A DNA stretch of 64,000 nt from Ophiodon elongatus (Eukaryota; Chordata; Actinopteri; Perciformes; Hexagrammidae): contig JACSYO010001629.1 of the NCBI GenBank assembly GCA_016806645.1, positions 336,001-400,000 of the forward strand, written 5' to 3'. The position numbers were made by a program, and so were the translations under genes. The notes beneath the pieces were generated by a model. That model made no database searches. It saw only the letters and a program-made list of their open reading frames with translations, and was not told where the DNA came from. Shown one piece after another: positions 35,736 through 48,191 of this stretch (the stretch's first letter is position 1; every line of letters starts with the position of its first letter).

Positions 35736-38356
35736 CTAAGCAGCACAGGGACAGGGGACTGTCAGATGGGGGCCGACGCCGCGCGAGAGGCCTGATGGAG
35801 GGACATACTGTTATGGTGAGAGACAAGCTTCTGCCGAGCTATGAGCCATGAGCTATGACGAGGACAGATCTAATGGGGTAAAGCTGAATGGTCGGCTGTT
35901 TTAACACAAACACAAACAGAAAACACTGACTGGTAAGCTGCATTTGTAACAAATTGTCACAATTCCAGGCTAATCATTGACTAAAATGCTCTTTAATTGG
36001 CTGAATAATAATCAAATAGCACAATGTATTGACTCCTGCTTCATAGAATAGAAGCTTTGGACACTAATAGTGCAGTAGATAAAATGTTCTACTTCCGACA
36101 ATGCCCATGTTGGGACACACTTTACATGAGATTCTAGATAAATGCCAACACATCCCTCTGAGTTCAAACTGAAAGGCTTGCAAAATCTTTTTTTTTCTCA
36201 TTTCAGTGCTTTGTAAAATCATCACATCATCTTGTTTGCCCATCTCATCTCCTCCTAAATTCAATTTTAGCACTGTGCTACGTTTCGTGTCGCTGCAAGT
36301 GCAATTTGCATCGAACAAACATCAAGCCATAATCAATACAGAAGCTTAACCTTGTTCTGCCGGAGGTAATAATGCCACTGCATTAGAACTGTGCACATTT
36401 TATGTAACTAAAAAGGAAATAACCCCCTCCCCCCAAAATGAAAACCTCACTACAAATACTTTCTACTGAAACTGCTACGTGTCGTCACTCTTCTGCTGTG
36501 CCTGCATCTCCATTCTCTCCACTTGCTCTCTGCCTCTACTTTTGTGTCATATGATGGCAATGATAAAGTGAAGATGGATGTACAAGTGCCATGCGCACAT
36601 ACAGTAAGCCTGTAGCATCACGTACATACACACACACAGACAGAAGGAAAGTGATACAAGCTGAGAGCAAATTAGTGACTGCATCCGTGAGGCGAGGTGA
36701 ATTTAAAATGTTTTATTAGAATGTAGTTCATTCTCTGCCTCTCTTGGTTCATTTATTACCATCACTAAACTGCTTCTGTAACATCTCACAGCCTACACAC
36801 GTCCACGTCTTTAGTTTTCTCTAAATGACAAGAAAAGGGTAACTTCATCTGAAGGACACTTAAAAAAACTGCTTGTTATGTCACACAATTTCAGTGATTG
36901 CTTTGGAACATCTGCAAACCTAAAAACTTTTTCAGCCATTGCAGTTATGCTGCTCTTTAAGCAGCCGGTTAGCTTAGCTTAGCAGAAAAAAAAAACAGCT
37001 AGCCTGGTTCTGTCAAACGTCAGTCATTGTTTAATTTCAAAGCAAATGTGCTGACATAAAGCCAGGTAATTAAAAACATATGGTCTATTGAATTATTCTT
37101 AAACGGGCTACAAACTCAATTTAGGGGAATGTTGAAAATGTGTGTCCTCAGAGAGAGTAATCCAATAAAGGAGAAGTATTCTGCCATACATGGACAGCGA
37201 GTAGAAAATCACACAGTGGTCCAATTCCAATCCGGCCCCTTCACCCTCTCCCTACCCACATTCACGTCGTTTGCGCACTTGTGTGGGGGGGTCCGCCATA
37301 TTAAGTTTATCCTAAACCAATTAGCGGGTAGTGGAAGTGGGTTATTAACGCCTCCGAGAGCGTGTCTACATTGATGCTGACGTAACCAGACGCCCTAATT
37401 GATTGTGTTTTGTGTTGGAACGCGCTCTGAACAAATGGTTCTGTACGACTACCAGTTCAAACATTTACTCAGAAACTGCTCAAATTAAGAGGGACATTTA
37501 ATGTTGTCATACAGATGTCAACCACTTAAAGGTTACATTGTATTTAGACTCAAGCATACCCTTTGTTTACCTGTCCATTTGATTGTAGTGTTATGTGTGT
37601 ATATTTATACACAGCATTACAATAATTAAGTGCAATAATTCAACTGTGCAACACTCTGGCATTAACACTGCTTTTATTTATACTGTACATTTAAACTTAT
37701 ATTCTTACTAATTTATACTAGATTTTTCCACTCTTCATCAACGATCCCATTTTTCAGTATAATAATTTGCACTGTTGTTATATGTTGTAATTTACATAAT
37801 TTACATTTTTATTATTTATATTCTTCCATATGCATTGTCATTATACTGTAGTATAATGCACATATTTTTACATACCTATTTCTGATATATATTCATAGTT
37901 TCCTTGGCGGAGAGAGGGAAGTTCTTCCCGAAGCTTGCCGCTGTGTTTATACCCTACACCTTAAAGAAGGTGCTTCATTCAGCTGTGAGTGGACTACAAA
38001 TGAAGTGGAGGGGTGTAGGGGCCGAAATTGAAATTTGGCCAGTGTCTCATGTCCAGAGACCTGCAGCAAAGAAACCACAGGGGCATGACCATGGTAGCCA
38101 CATAGCCTATCCACAGCTAAATAAACACAAATGACCAAGAAGCCAGAAGCATCTTCTGCAGAACAATTAAGAGCACAAACGGCACAAGAGAATAAAGGCG
38201 AGCAAAGCAGGTCGAGAGATGAGGGGAGGTGGGTAGGGAAGGGCAAGCCAGGAAGACGGACAGAGTGAATAAAAAGTAGGAGAAGAAGAAGAAGAAGAGG
38301 AGGCAGAGTCAGAAAAGAAAGGTGAAGAAGAAGGAGAAGAAGAAGAAGGGACAGAC

Positions 38357-38389
38357 CTGAGTTCGTCCAACCTGGTGAGTCCGTGTCTT
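38357..38389 (-). CDS. rims2: Candidate 33-nt rims2 cassette exon
   Basis: A pyrimidine-rich acceptor (CTGTGATGTGATCCCAG) precedes 33 nt. Read in phase 1 the text is (x)DTDSPGWTNS with a split final codon, then donor G|GTCTGT, which is weak. An alternative donor, CCAG|GTTGGA, would give an 18-nt version, also in frame. Length, phase and absence of stops agree with its neighbours. A chance match cannot be excluded. Confidence 0.3.
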
Positions 38390-39159
38390 CTGGGATCACA
38401 TCACAGAATGGACAGACACAGACAGAGGAGAGGAAGATGGATGTGAGAGGATGCACGAGGGGTAAGGGGGGAGGACAGGGGAGGACGGAGGAGAAGAGGA
38501 AGGAAGGAGGGAGGGCGACCCCATCACCGTGATCGCCGAGTATGCCAGGTTTGCAGGGTCAGAGTGAGGAGGGAGAGGAGGGACACGACACGACAACAGT
38601 ACGACACGACAATGACAAAAACGACAAGAACAGAACACACAAACAAAATCATAGAGTACACAGAGAACACACAAACTCCACCATGGGCACAGTGAGAAGT
38701 CAAAACAGGAGAGGCTGAGGTAGAGGCTAAGAATTTGGTTATTAGAGATCAGGGTGGGGGGAAGGAGGGGGTTGGGAAGGTGAGGTTCTGTGCTTTAAAA
38801 GGAAAAAGAGCTGAAACAGTAAAGAGATGTTAATGCGCCCTACCAGATAGAAACTCCACACTTCTGGGGATAGGCGGGGAGGGGGAGGGGAGGTGGGGGG
38901 GAGGGAGTTGGGGGAGGAAAGGAGGGTAAAAGGAGAAGTGGATGTCACTTGAGTCTGCATGGGGCAACTGTGGGGAGACAGCCTGGAAAAATAACATAAA
39001 AGAAAGGAAAAAAGAAAAGAAAACAAACCAAACTGAAAGCACAGAGCAGCGAGTGCACAAAAGAGAGAGAGCCGACTACCTCACGAGGGTTCAGCAAAAA
39101 ACGTGACGATTGAAGATTGAAGATTGAGAAAACAATACAGAATTAACCTGAGTAGAGTG

Positions 39160-39163
<4 letters not shown>

Positions 39164-39218
<55 letters not shown>
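39164..39218. repeat. (CA)n microsatellite
   Basis: About 27 uninterrupted CA units on the plus strand. Confidence 0.95.
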
Positions 39219-39222
<4 letters not shown>

Positions 39223-42200
39223 GTTACAGTATCTGTCTCAAAAAAAGGTTACGTAACAACAAGATCGACTGCTTGCTTTGAGGCATCTCTGTTGCTTCTG
39301 ATTACATATTTCCCCCCTCCTCGTATTATTCCTTTTTTCTTTCTGCTCCGCCTGCCGCTGAGACCCTGGAATATTTCTGTCTTCTCTTTCTCTCCAAAGA
39401 GCTCTGTTTTCATTTCTCTATCGTCTTCTCTTTGTGGTGCAAGCAACCACCCATGGACCCGCATGACCTCAGATCGTGGGTTTGACATCGGGGGTCAGTC
39501 TGTGACCCTGTGAACCCTCCTCAGAGTCAGGCTGCCCCCTCTGGCCACCACGCATATTGCTCGGGTTCTCCACCCTTCCGGTCTGATCTCCGTTCTGAAC
39601 CTGACAAAACCGACGGTGACAGCTGGGAGGGCAAAAGGAGCCCACTGCGATCAGACTTCATCTTCATACACCCGTATACAGATTTTTTTGCATTTAGCTC
39701 AATTAGTGCACCATTAGGGTGAATAATGAAGTGTCACATGAATTAAAAGAAAATGTGAGACATCTGCCTCACCGGCTTTCATCTCTTTGTGGCAGCTAAC
39801 ATCATCTCATTAGAGAGTCAACTGATAATCGAGAGAGCAAGTGATTATTTATTTTTTTCCTTCTTTCAGCTGCATCATGTAGGTCATCGGCATAAGAGAG
39901 TGATATGTGAAGACAGACATGGGAGTGAAGAACCAGAAGGAGTGAGTGTGGGAAAGGTCTCCTGTGGTCGGCGGGTTAGTACCGTTTGGTATTAACGTCT
40001 CATATTCTACCCAGACTACAGGCCCCAGCTGCAGACATGCAGCAAGGTAATCAGTGTTGCAAACAATTCTAAATGGTTCTTCATAGAGGTTACATAAAAA
40101 GTATGGTGTTTTCCCTGTGGAGGTACCAACAGTTCCACAATAGTGAATGCCATTGTGGGTCAGGTCAGTGTTACCAAGGCTATACGAATGCTGAAAATGA
40201 GCTTGGCTGCCATCATACTAAATTATACAAGACACACTTTTTCTCTTTTCAGCCAGGCTTTCTACAAGTAAGTGTCTAACGTAAAATAAAAAAGTATGGG
40301 AACAGTCAAAGCAGTGTCAGTGCATCATGCATGTTTTAAAAAAAAGAACATGGTCCATATCATTGAGATCGGACATACAACACATATGCTTTTCTTCTTC
40401 CAGACTGACATGCCGTTCAACATTGAGTGGTAAACTGGGCACAAACATATCTTTGCTCCTAATATATACAATACCATCCTAAATGTACGCATTTTGGTTT
40501 CCGTTCTGTTCTTTACTGTCAGCTAATACGGATTCTCTTAACGGACAAATGTGGATCTCTTCACTATTAAACTGCACCACCTGCAAAAAGCTTCCTCGCA
40601 TCGTCCCTCGCTCATAATTCCGTCTGAGGCATTTTGTTCTTCTGCAGGTCCAGAGACAGATTAAATGACTAGTATGGGAAACTCGTGAACAATAGGTGGA
40701 GGTGAGGGGTGTGATTAAAACTCCCCCCTCACACACAGTCGATGTTGAGGAGCCTCGACCGGCCTTGAGATAGCGTTGAGTGTTAATAAAGTAACGAGAG
40801 TGTGATCGCGCTGGAATAACGCATCGTGCTCAGTCAGCCTTTCCAGGACACATAAAAGTTGAGCAAAATATGCAGAGGCAAAGACACAGAGAGCAACAGA
40901 GAACCTGGGAGTTTAAAGAGAGACAAGGGAGGGTCTCAGAAAGAAGAGACCGACTTATGAGCACTTAAAAACTACGCGGATGGGAGAGAGTCAGAGATGT
41001 CACTTCATCACAATGCAGCAAAACAAACACAGAAAACAGTAAGTATGCTCATAGAATCAGATGTTTTAACGTTTAACAACATCACTGTTAAACATCAGTT
41101 ACATCTGAAGCCGCCACAGCTCAGACCATGTGGGCATTGCATGTCCGCGATTGACATACATCTTTAAATATAAAGGAGGCTTAATTCAAAGGGAGATGGA
41201 GACGTGTTTCCATGGGAGCACATTAAGCTAATACAGCAAACACAGCACCTCAAGACACTGGCGGACGCATTACCTTAGCAACACATCTCATGTTCTCCTG
41301 CAATTCATCCATGGATGAGATGACAGCATCTCATCAAACTCCACTTCATTAAATTAAGTACGACATTACGCCAAGACATTTTTTTTTGCTTTGTTTAGGG
41401 TAATGGAATGTGCTGTGCTTTACAATTCAACCTCAATCTGTTTTCAAACGCTTAGTGATGACGAAGAGAAACATCAGGTCCATGCTGCACTGCAAAACCA
41501 CACCAAGAGAGGAGAGATAGGAGGAAGGACGCCATCCAGAGGCTGACCTGGGTAAACTCATGTTAATCATCTTTTTAAATCCTTCTGTTGGCCAAATTCA
41601 AAATATAAAGAGAGATTATATATTTAATGTTTCTTTTTTTATGTTAACATCCAGCTTCTACAGTACAATGTCCAGGTCTGACTTTGGTGAGGCAGTACTC
41701 CAGCTGATAAAGAATCCACAGAAACTGTGAGAGACAGCTGCGGAAAAAAGTCTTCAATGACAAGATCACTTTGGCAGATGTTGCAGATTTTGAAGCTGCA
41801 AAACTTTACACGAGTCCATGAATAAAAAAACAACAGATTATTCTTTCTTGCTCTGCAGTAAACATTGTTCACTTGAAGGATTTCAATCGAGGAAAATTCC
41901 TTTTACGGCAGCTCTCAAGAAGTTATCTTAGAGGACATTTTAGAAAAGCTGTTCCCCAATATTCTACCTAAACTCTCAATTCCTGTGATCGTTAACTCTT
42001 GATTGTTTTACCTAGAAGCTACTAAAAACGTTATAAAACAGGGTTTTCCACGTTGAATCAGGCACTTCTCAAAACTTTATTTTCAGCAAATAAAATAGGT
42101 ATGTGGGACAGCATGAGTTACCATTGGTAGCTTTCGTACAGTTGGTTTTGGTTTAAAATGTCTTCATAATTAGTCAATGCGACCCCTGGTCTTACAATTA

Positions 42201-42582
42201 TTCCTTATTATTAAAGTGGCAAGCTCAGTTGACAGAGAATTACACGAGAAAGCAGATTTGGTGCTTCGCTTAGGCTCAAATGTCAGATACGTTGCTGGCT
42301 GATTGAGCTGTCGCAGTTACACCACAAATTTACCACAAGGCCGACTCATTCTGAAAGAAGTGTTTTCATTCCGTAATGACAAAGTCGCTCCACCTCATCG
42401 CCGTGCCGCACTAAAATGCCCTGTCAGGGGGCAGCATTACCTTTTGTGGCGACCGCACTGTCGGGACTGATTCAGGTAGAGTTTTACTGTTCATGGACTC
42501 ATACGGTTGATTGTGACGAATATTCTATCAAAGTGATACGCAGCGTTTAAAGTGTCAGAAATCCACACCCAGGCCAACCAAC

Positions 42583-42669
42583 CTGCGTCAGTGAGGGTGG
42601 AGTATGGCTGTGTCCCTCCGTCAGACAAAGAGCCATTCAGCCCTCGCTGCTGGTCCTCCCATGTCACTT
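42583..42669 (-). CDS. rims2: Candidate 87-nt rims2 cassette exon
   Basis: The acceptor GTGTCTCGCTGTAG and donor GCAG|GTTGGT bound 87 nt, phase 1 in and out. The open text is VTWEDQQRGLNGSLSDGGTQ followed by PYSTLTDA. Both flanking constitutive exons are in the same phase, so insertion adds 29 residues without a frameshift. The composition is hydrophilic and linker-like. A 99-nt UG repeat ends about 41 nt above the acceptor. This is the most convincing member of the cassette cluster; I have no remembered homologue to confirm it. Confidence 0.6.
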
Positions 42670-42710
42670 CTACAGCGAGACACGCACACACATACAGTAC
42701 AGAGTTTACA

Positions 42711-42812
<102 letters not shown>

Positions 42813-43695
42813 CTGCAGCCATTTTAGGGACCTTGGATTATCAAGAGAACTTTTTGTATCCTTTGCAAAATGTGCAAAAAAGAAAAAAAATTATACCTAT
42901 TAATAGAAGGTTATACAAATATTTAGCAGTATTAACATAGGCCCGTGTAACAATTGATAACAAAGAGAAAGACCTCTTTGCCACTTCAGCACTGAATTCA
43001 TGGACAGCTCCTCATCAAAGATAATGAACGTTGCTCCATCTGCTGGCCAACAAAGGTAACCGTCCATGATGGTCTATAAACGAGGAGATTAGACTCTGCA
43101 GTACTTCCACGGCAAAGGGAAATGCACAGAATTCAGCAAACACTACGCTTAATTATTATGTGTTGAGATGCAATAATCAATCTTAATTTGTGGCTGGAAA
43201 TTGCAAAGAGTTATGTATGACGGAAACTGACAGTCTTAAGGAAGTACTGCGCGGAATGTGTGTGTATATGTGTTCAGTAATCCATGTCTAATTAAAACGA
43301 TTGGCAATTTCACAATGGAAATACAGTCGAGAGCTCTCTGTGAGGTGGAGCTGAGCAGAATTAATTTCTATTAAAGTAGACGGCAGATTTGGGCCGTCCT
43401 CGAGCCAGAGAGGGACAGACCAGCAGAGATCACAACGACAGCTCTCTGTACATATTAACATCAGCTGCAGCTACGCACAACTCTTAAATCTGATCACTCC
43501 AAATCAACTAACCACACTATATAATAGACATGTGGACAAAGAGAACTTTGTACGGCTAATGAGAAAGAGGAGTCACCAAGAGTAAAGAAGCAATGAGAAT
43601 CACAGATGCGAGCGAATGTCACACATGAAGAACTCGTGTTGACCGAGAAAGCCCACACAGCAAACTCACGCTATCACACTACTCTGGCTACTTGC

Positions 43696-43740
43696 CTTTC
43701 CTCCCATTTACCGGTGGGCCTTGGGGTTTTTCCTCACAGT
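43696..43740 (-). CDS. rims2: Candidate 45-nt rims2 cassette exon with GC donor
   Basis: A strong acceptor (TCTTTCTACTAGCAGCAG) precedes 45 nt in phase 1 that reads CEEKPQGPPVNGRK. The donor is AAAG|GCAAGT, a perfect match to the minor GC-AG donor consensus. The nearer GT at GGTAAAT would give a length that is not a multiple of three. It resembles the candidate at 44492 (EE...KPQ...NGR). Evidence is structural only. Confidence 0.4.
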
Positions 43741-44491
43741 CTGCTGCTAGTAGAAAGAGACAGATGGAGGCTCGTGAAATGATGGAGCTCTGAAACCCCC
43801 ATACTGGTAAGTCACATGAACACGGCAACTCATTTTTGTATGTGCTCAAACACAGAGGCACATACATCCACAGATCCACACACAAACACACCGGTTCCCC
43901 GAGATGTTGAATACTAGTGCGCTAAATGCTATGATGCTACTTTGGGTAGCATCAATAATACTGTACAATGTGTGGTTAATTGCACCATGCATGTGTTACC
44001 ATACTATACAGCAGCATTTGGAGCTGCAGAACATCACTCAGAGCACAATGATTATAGACAATTTAAAAAGATAATGTGGCTTTTTTAGAAACCTTACACT
44101 GTTTCCATTAAGTCAGCCAGCACTACAGCTATGGCAGTGTTGAGTAATAGCACCGCACAGTCAAAGGACAGAAGCACGCCACATAAACAGATGGGAAAGT
44201 AGGAAGTGGAAACTGTGGGGAACTCCAGTTTCTGCCAACAGTCTGGCCGTTCATTCAAGCCTGTGGATGAATGTACTGTACAGCAACACGTACTGTACAT
44301 TACTCTCATCCAAAAACAAGGTCGTAACTGAGCTTGTACTTATAATATATCCATTGTGTAGCATGGAACTATTATTTAATTTTTTCACGAAAAATCAAGC
44401 AGCATTTCGAGAAAATTGAGAGAAACACATTGGTATAGGATTGGGTTTAAAGGCTGTTTCTGTCATAAAAAACACACACATACACACACAC

Positions 44492-44542
44492 CTGGGCGAC
44501 CATTTTGGGGTTTAGACGCCCCGGGCTCCTCCCCTGCTCCCT
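44492..44542 (-). CDS. rims2: Candidate 51-nt rims2 cassette exon
   Basis: After CAACTCCTAAG, 51 nt in phase 1 read GAGEEPGASKPQNGRP and end at CCAG|GTGTGT. The donor runs straight into a UG repeat. Length and phase allow in-frame inclusion. The acceptor has a poor pyrimidine tract, which lowers confidence. It shares the pattern EE..KPQ..NGR with the candidate at 43696, suggesting tandem exon duplication. Confidence 0.4.
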
Positions 44543-44888
44543 CTTAGGAGTTGCCACGCATAAACAGATAACATACAAGACAATTAGGTATGTGCAAGTG
44601 TGAAGTATGACTATAGTTTGAAACACAGCAGCGAGACGAAACAATAGCAAGTTTATCAACAGTCCAGCTCTTCTCTGTAACCAGCACGGGGCAATAACAG
44701 GATCCCGTCCATAAAATGCTACACACACAGACACACAAAGAAACACACAGACACACACACACACACGCACGCGCAGACGTTTGCATTACATAAGCCGAGT
44801 GCCATACGGCTCTGTGGGAGCTGCAGCACAAGGTCAGATCAATAACTCCCCCCACTGCCCACACACTGCCACTGTCCTGCAAGGTAAG

Positions 44889-45164
44889 GCAGAGAGAGAG
44901 AGAGCGAGAGAGAGAGGGAAAGAAACACAAGCACAAAGAAAGAAAGGAGAGAAAGAGAGAGAAGTGAGAAAGAAAGGATAAACTGTCTGACAGAGAGCAA
45001 AAGTAGAAAGAGTGACTGGGGCAGGAAGAAAGAGGAAAAAGGCGAGGTCCAGACAGAGAGAGCTTCAGAGTGATAAAAAAAAAGATGGCACAGATAAAGA
45101 AGAAGGGCAGGAGAGAGAGAGAGAGAGAGAAAGAGAACAAATAAGAGAGTGAGGAAGACGGAGA

Positions 45165-45209
<45 letters not shown>

Positions 45210-45210
45210 G
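44889..45210. repeat. (GA)n-rich tracts
   Basis: Three GA-rich runs (about 44889-44918, 45110-45130 and 45160-45208) separated by purine-rich sequence. The long Ser/Leu minus-strand open frame across them is a repeat artefact. Confidence 0.9.
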
Positions 45211-45921
45211 GGCTGGTTGGCCGCTGTACAGAAGACAGGGAAAGCCCTCATGGACTCTGACAATGATGAAAGAGTTATGCGAGTGCTTTGACAAGTCCTC
45301 CAGAGCTGCCGGAGCATTCCCCCACCCCCTCTCTCTCTATCTTTGACCCAGTCATTCCCTTCCAATCACTGCAGAGCTACAATAGTCTTTGTTTTTCTAC
45401 TGCGTCTGTTTCATTGCGGGCTCTTCTTAAGGCACACGCCACAAGTCGCTACAGCACGCGACATTTGTAAAAGGAGTACTGAGGAAGAAATAAGACTTTG
45501 AATGTCACTTTGTTGCGGAGATGTCGGCAAGTTCAAAGCATCAAGCTTACCCTGTTTAGTTGACACAGAATCATTAGCTTTGGTGTCCAAATAGTTCAAA
45601 TAAATCAATAACTCCAAGACAAATACAAAAACATGTTTCGAGTGTAACTCAAAACAGGGAGGCTACATTTAAAACACAACACTAGTACAATCCGCAGTAG
45701 AATCCAGAGAGGCCTACAGGTAAGCACAAAACAGCGGTACAGGACATCCAAACTGTACGTTAAACACAGCTGCAACAGAGGGAGGGTTCAAGGAGCACCG
45801 AGTAGCCTCCAGTAAAACCAGCCGCCCACCATTGCAGACTGGGTTTGGGCCTTCAGAGTAAGGTGCAGCTCAACCAGTGCGCCCAGTCTGAAAGACTAAA
45901 CCCGCACATTCAGGTACGGAC

Positions 45922-45954
45922 CTTCACTAGGCTCTGTTCCTTCGTCTCCATCTT
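45922..45954 (-). CDS. rims2: Candidate 33-nt rims2 microexon
   Basis: A strong acceptor (CCATTTCTCTCTCAG) is followed by 33 nt in phase 1 that read (K)DGDEGTEPSE, then donor GAAG|GTCCGT, which is sub-optimal. It lies 328 nt below the exon at 46283 and would add an acidic 11-residue insert. No stop, multiple of three. Confidence 0.4.
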
Positions 45955-46282
45955 CTGAGAGAGAAATGGAAAAGGGATCCGAGTAGAGGTGTTATGGGTG
46001 GAAGGCAAAAGTAAACACCAATGAAACATAAAAACAACGAGGAGAAGTCCTTGCGTATAAGATATGATCTATAGCTAATGCTGAAAGATTTCACCAGCAA
46101 ATCAAAATCCTACAGTCAAAAATTAAGCGTGAAAGTCAGCAACCGCTATAAAACCAAAGCTACTTCTCAGCCCTAATCAGTTGGGCCACCAAATAAAAAC
46201 AATATCATCATGAGGCTCATCGTGTCTTCACGTCTCTTCACAGACCCTGTAATAGAAATAGAAAACAACCAAGGTGACTTAC

Positions 46283-46389
46283 TTCTGTCTTTCCCTGTGG
46301 GTGGAAGCTGTGGGAGTTGCCGTCCTCGTCTATTGGACATGGGGGTACTGGTGGGACTGGTCTGGACTGATCCACTACGAGGATGCGCC
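46283..46389 (-). CDS. rims2: rims2 exon: RQLPQLPP RIM-BP-binding motif
   Basis: Acceptor CACTTTTTGTCATGTAG, donor AGAA|GTAAGT. Phase 2 in, phase 1 out, 107 nt. It reads AHPRSGSVQTSPTSTPMSNR, then RGRQLPQLPPTGKDR. The proline motif RQLPQLPP is the established binding site for SH3 domains of RIM-BP, which ties RIM to voltage-gated Ca2+ channels. It matches mammalian RIM2 almost residue for residue. Confidence 0.96.
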
Positions 46390-48005
46390 CTACATGACAA
46401 AAAGTGGTGGACAGTGGGGTGAGAAACAAATTAGGACAATATCTGATGGTGGATGCAGGGCCTGGCCATGTCGCACCCACATCACAGTGTGAAAAAAGTA
46501 AAGGTGTTAAAAAAAATTTAATTAAATTTAAAAAAGGAGGTTTCAGGAGGTGAAGCTTAACATCAAAAAGTAAAGCTATCTAATATGATGGGAGACTGAT
46601 ACCAGTTTAATAATTTATCATATAGAGTGGATCACATATTTACTTATTTTGATGCGAGTCACTGCCAAGCTCATTTGGAGATAATCAGTGACTGAGAGAT
46701 CATTGGATTTGTTTTATGATTTAAAGCTGAATTTAATGTTGAATTTTCAAGAATAAAATCAGATTTTTTAACAAGACAGAACTCATAGTGGTTACATGGC
46801 TCCATTTAAAAAGTTATTTAAAGCAAAAACTATAAGACCAATGCACATAGCAATGAAGTTTGGCACATGGGAGTGGAGGGACACATCAACTGTAGGGAAC
46901 TGAGCTGCAATAAAAAAAGATGACAGGTGTGAACCGCATGTGCAGTCGACTCATCAAGCTGCAAGGAGAGAAGAGTTCAATGCAGGAACGGCAGACCAGT
47001 GCGACCATGCGTTCAGACTGTCCCCAAAAGGCTTCAACTCAAAACAAAAGAAGAAAGGAAACAGAACTGCCATCACAGGATAAACGGCATCAGTTGATGT
47101 TAGTAATGGAATCAAAGTAAAAACGTCGGCCCATCACTGCTATACTCACGCAAGCGTATGAGCAGTGTGTTCCAAATTAAAATGTCAGCACGCCACCTAC
47201 GGTGTCGGTGGTGTCGTGCCTGGAACATGGGAAAAGTAATACAGCACCGGTGCTTTTGGGGACAAAACAGAAAGTGGCTAGGTATGTGGTGGGTGGTAGT
47301 CGTGAGGGGGAGGTGGGGTGAAGTGAGGTGGGGAAGCAGGGTATTGGGAGGGTGGGAGTTAGGTGGTGGAGATGTCTTTTTTTTTTTTTTGGTTCATTCT
47401 GTGAGTTAGTCAGGCTCGGGGTGGGTGGGAGCTCATGGGACGGGGTCTGAACTGGTTTGAGTTCTACAAAGGTTCTAGTGATGCAAACATTTAGCAGAGG
47501 TAGAGCTGCTCTGGGGGCAGAACTAATCCTATTTGATTTAAAAGAACCAGAGATTTTCACAAAGTAGCTGATTTCTAGCTAGTAGCTAGAGTTGTTGCTT
47601 AGCAAGAAAAAAAACATGAGCATATTAAAAACAATTACTTCTTCTTGTGATTAATTTGTTACTATGACAAGCAAAATCATGGAGTCAGCGGGCTAACGTT
47701 ATTTAGCTATTTGGTCAAAATAGGTAGCTAGCCTGGTAGCTAGGCTAACTAACTAACCTCTATAAGATCTGTGTATGTCTATATTGCATATTCACAGTTA
47801 GCAGCATAATATTAGCCTTAATGAATTCGCTGGGCTTTAGTCTAATAATGACTGTGATTTTTTTGGTCGACTTATTGATGTTTTAAGCTAATGTTTAAAT
47901 TATCTCTCCCTCCAGAGTAGCTATGCCTCAGGGAAATGATTGTACAGCTAAAACTCCAGTCTGCTTCTGTGCTAAGATGGTTAGCGTCTCTGATCTGGGT
48001 CACAC
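46390..48005 (-). other. rims2: rims2 intron
   Basis: No further exon recognised. It contains G-rich runs near 47286-47345, a T-run at 47377-47391 and GCTAGCTA-like low-complexity words at 47570-47760. Confidence 0.7.
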
Positions 48006-48191
48006 CTCGTCAAGGCAGGTGAGGGGGGGGCGGACCTCCCAGATGGCAGAGACGGCATGGACCTCATGAGTGAAGAGTCGTGGGGGCGTTCAGTGGAGCG
48101 CGAGCGGGACGTGGGGCGCTCTATAGTGGGCCGCTGGTCTGCAGAGCGGGACCTGCTGTGATACTCGTGTCTATCCATGGCTCCGTGGTTC
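48006..48191 (-). CDS. rims2: rims2 exon: 'SRSTERP..LMRSMPSL' linker
   Basis: Acceptor AATAACCTCTGTAG, donor ACGAG|GTGTGA. Phase 2 in and out, 186 nt. It reads NHGAMDRHEYHSRSRSADQR, then PTIERPTSRSRSTERPHDSS, then LMRSMPSLPSGRSAPPSPAL. Mammalian RIM2 carries the same series (YHRSRSTEQRP, SRSTERPDTNLMRSMPSL, GRSAPPSPALSR). It is a disordered Ser/Arg-rich linker. Confidence 0.95.

Noticed and set aside
38520..38580. Minus-strand text DPANLAYSAITVMGSP, exon-like at first sight
   Set aside because: No usable acceptor above it or donor below it in a consistent phase; sits in G/C-rich low-complexity sequence.
37947..39060. Ser/Leu/Pro-rich minus-strand frames
   Set aside because: Composition follows the GAA/GGA/GGGA-rich tract on the plus strand.
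44544..45365. 273-aa minus-strand open frame of Ser/Leu runs
   Set aside because: Produced by (CT)n repeats; no protein family, and it crosses splice-like signals of rims2.
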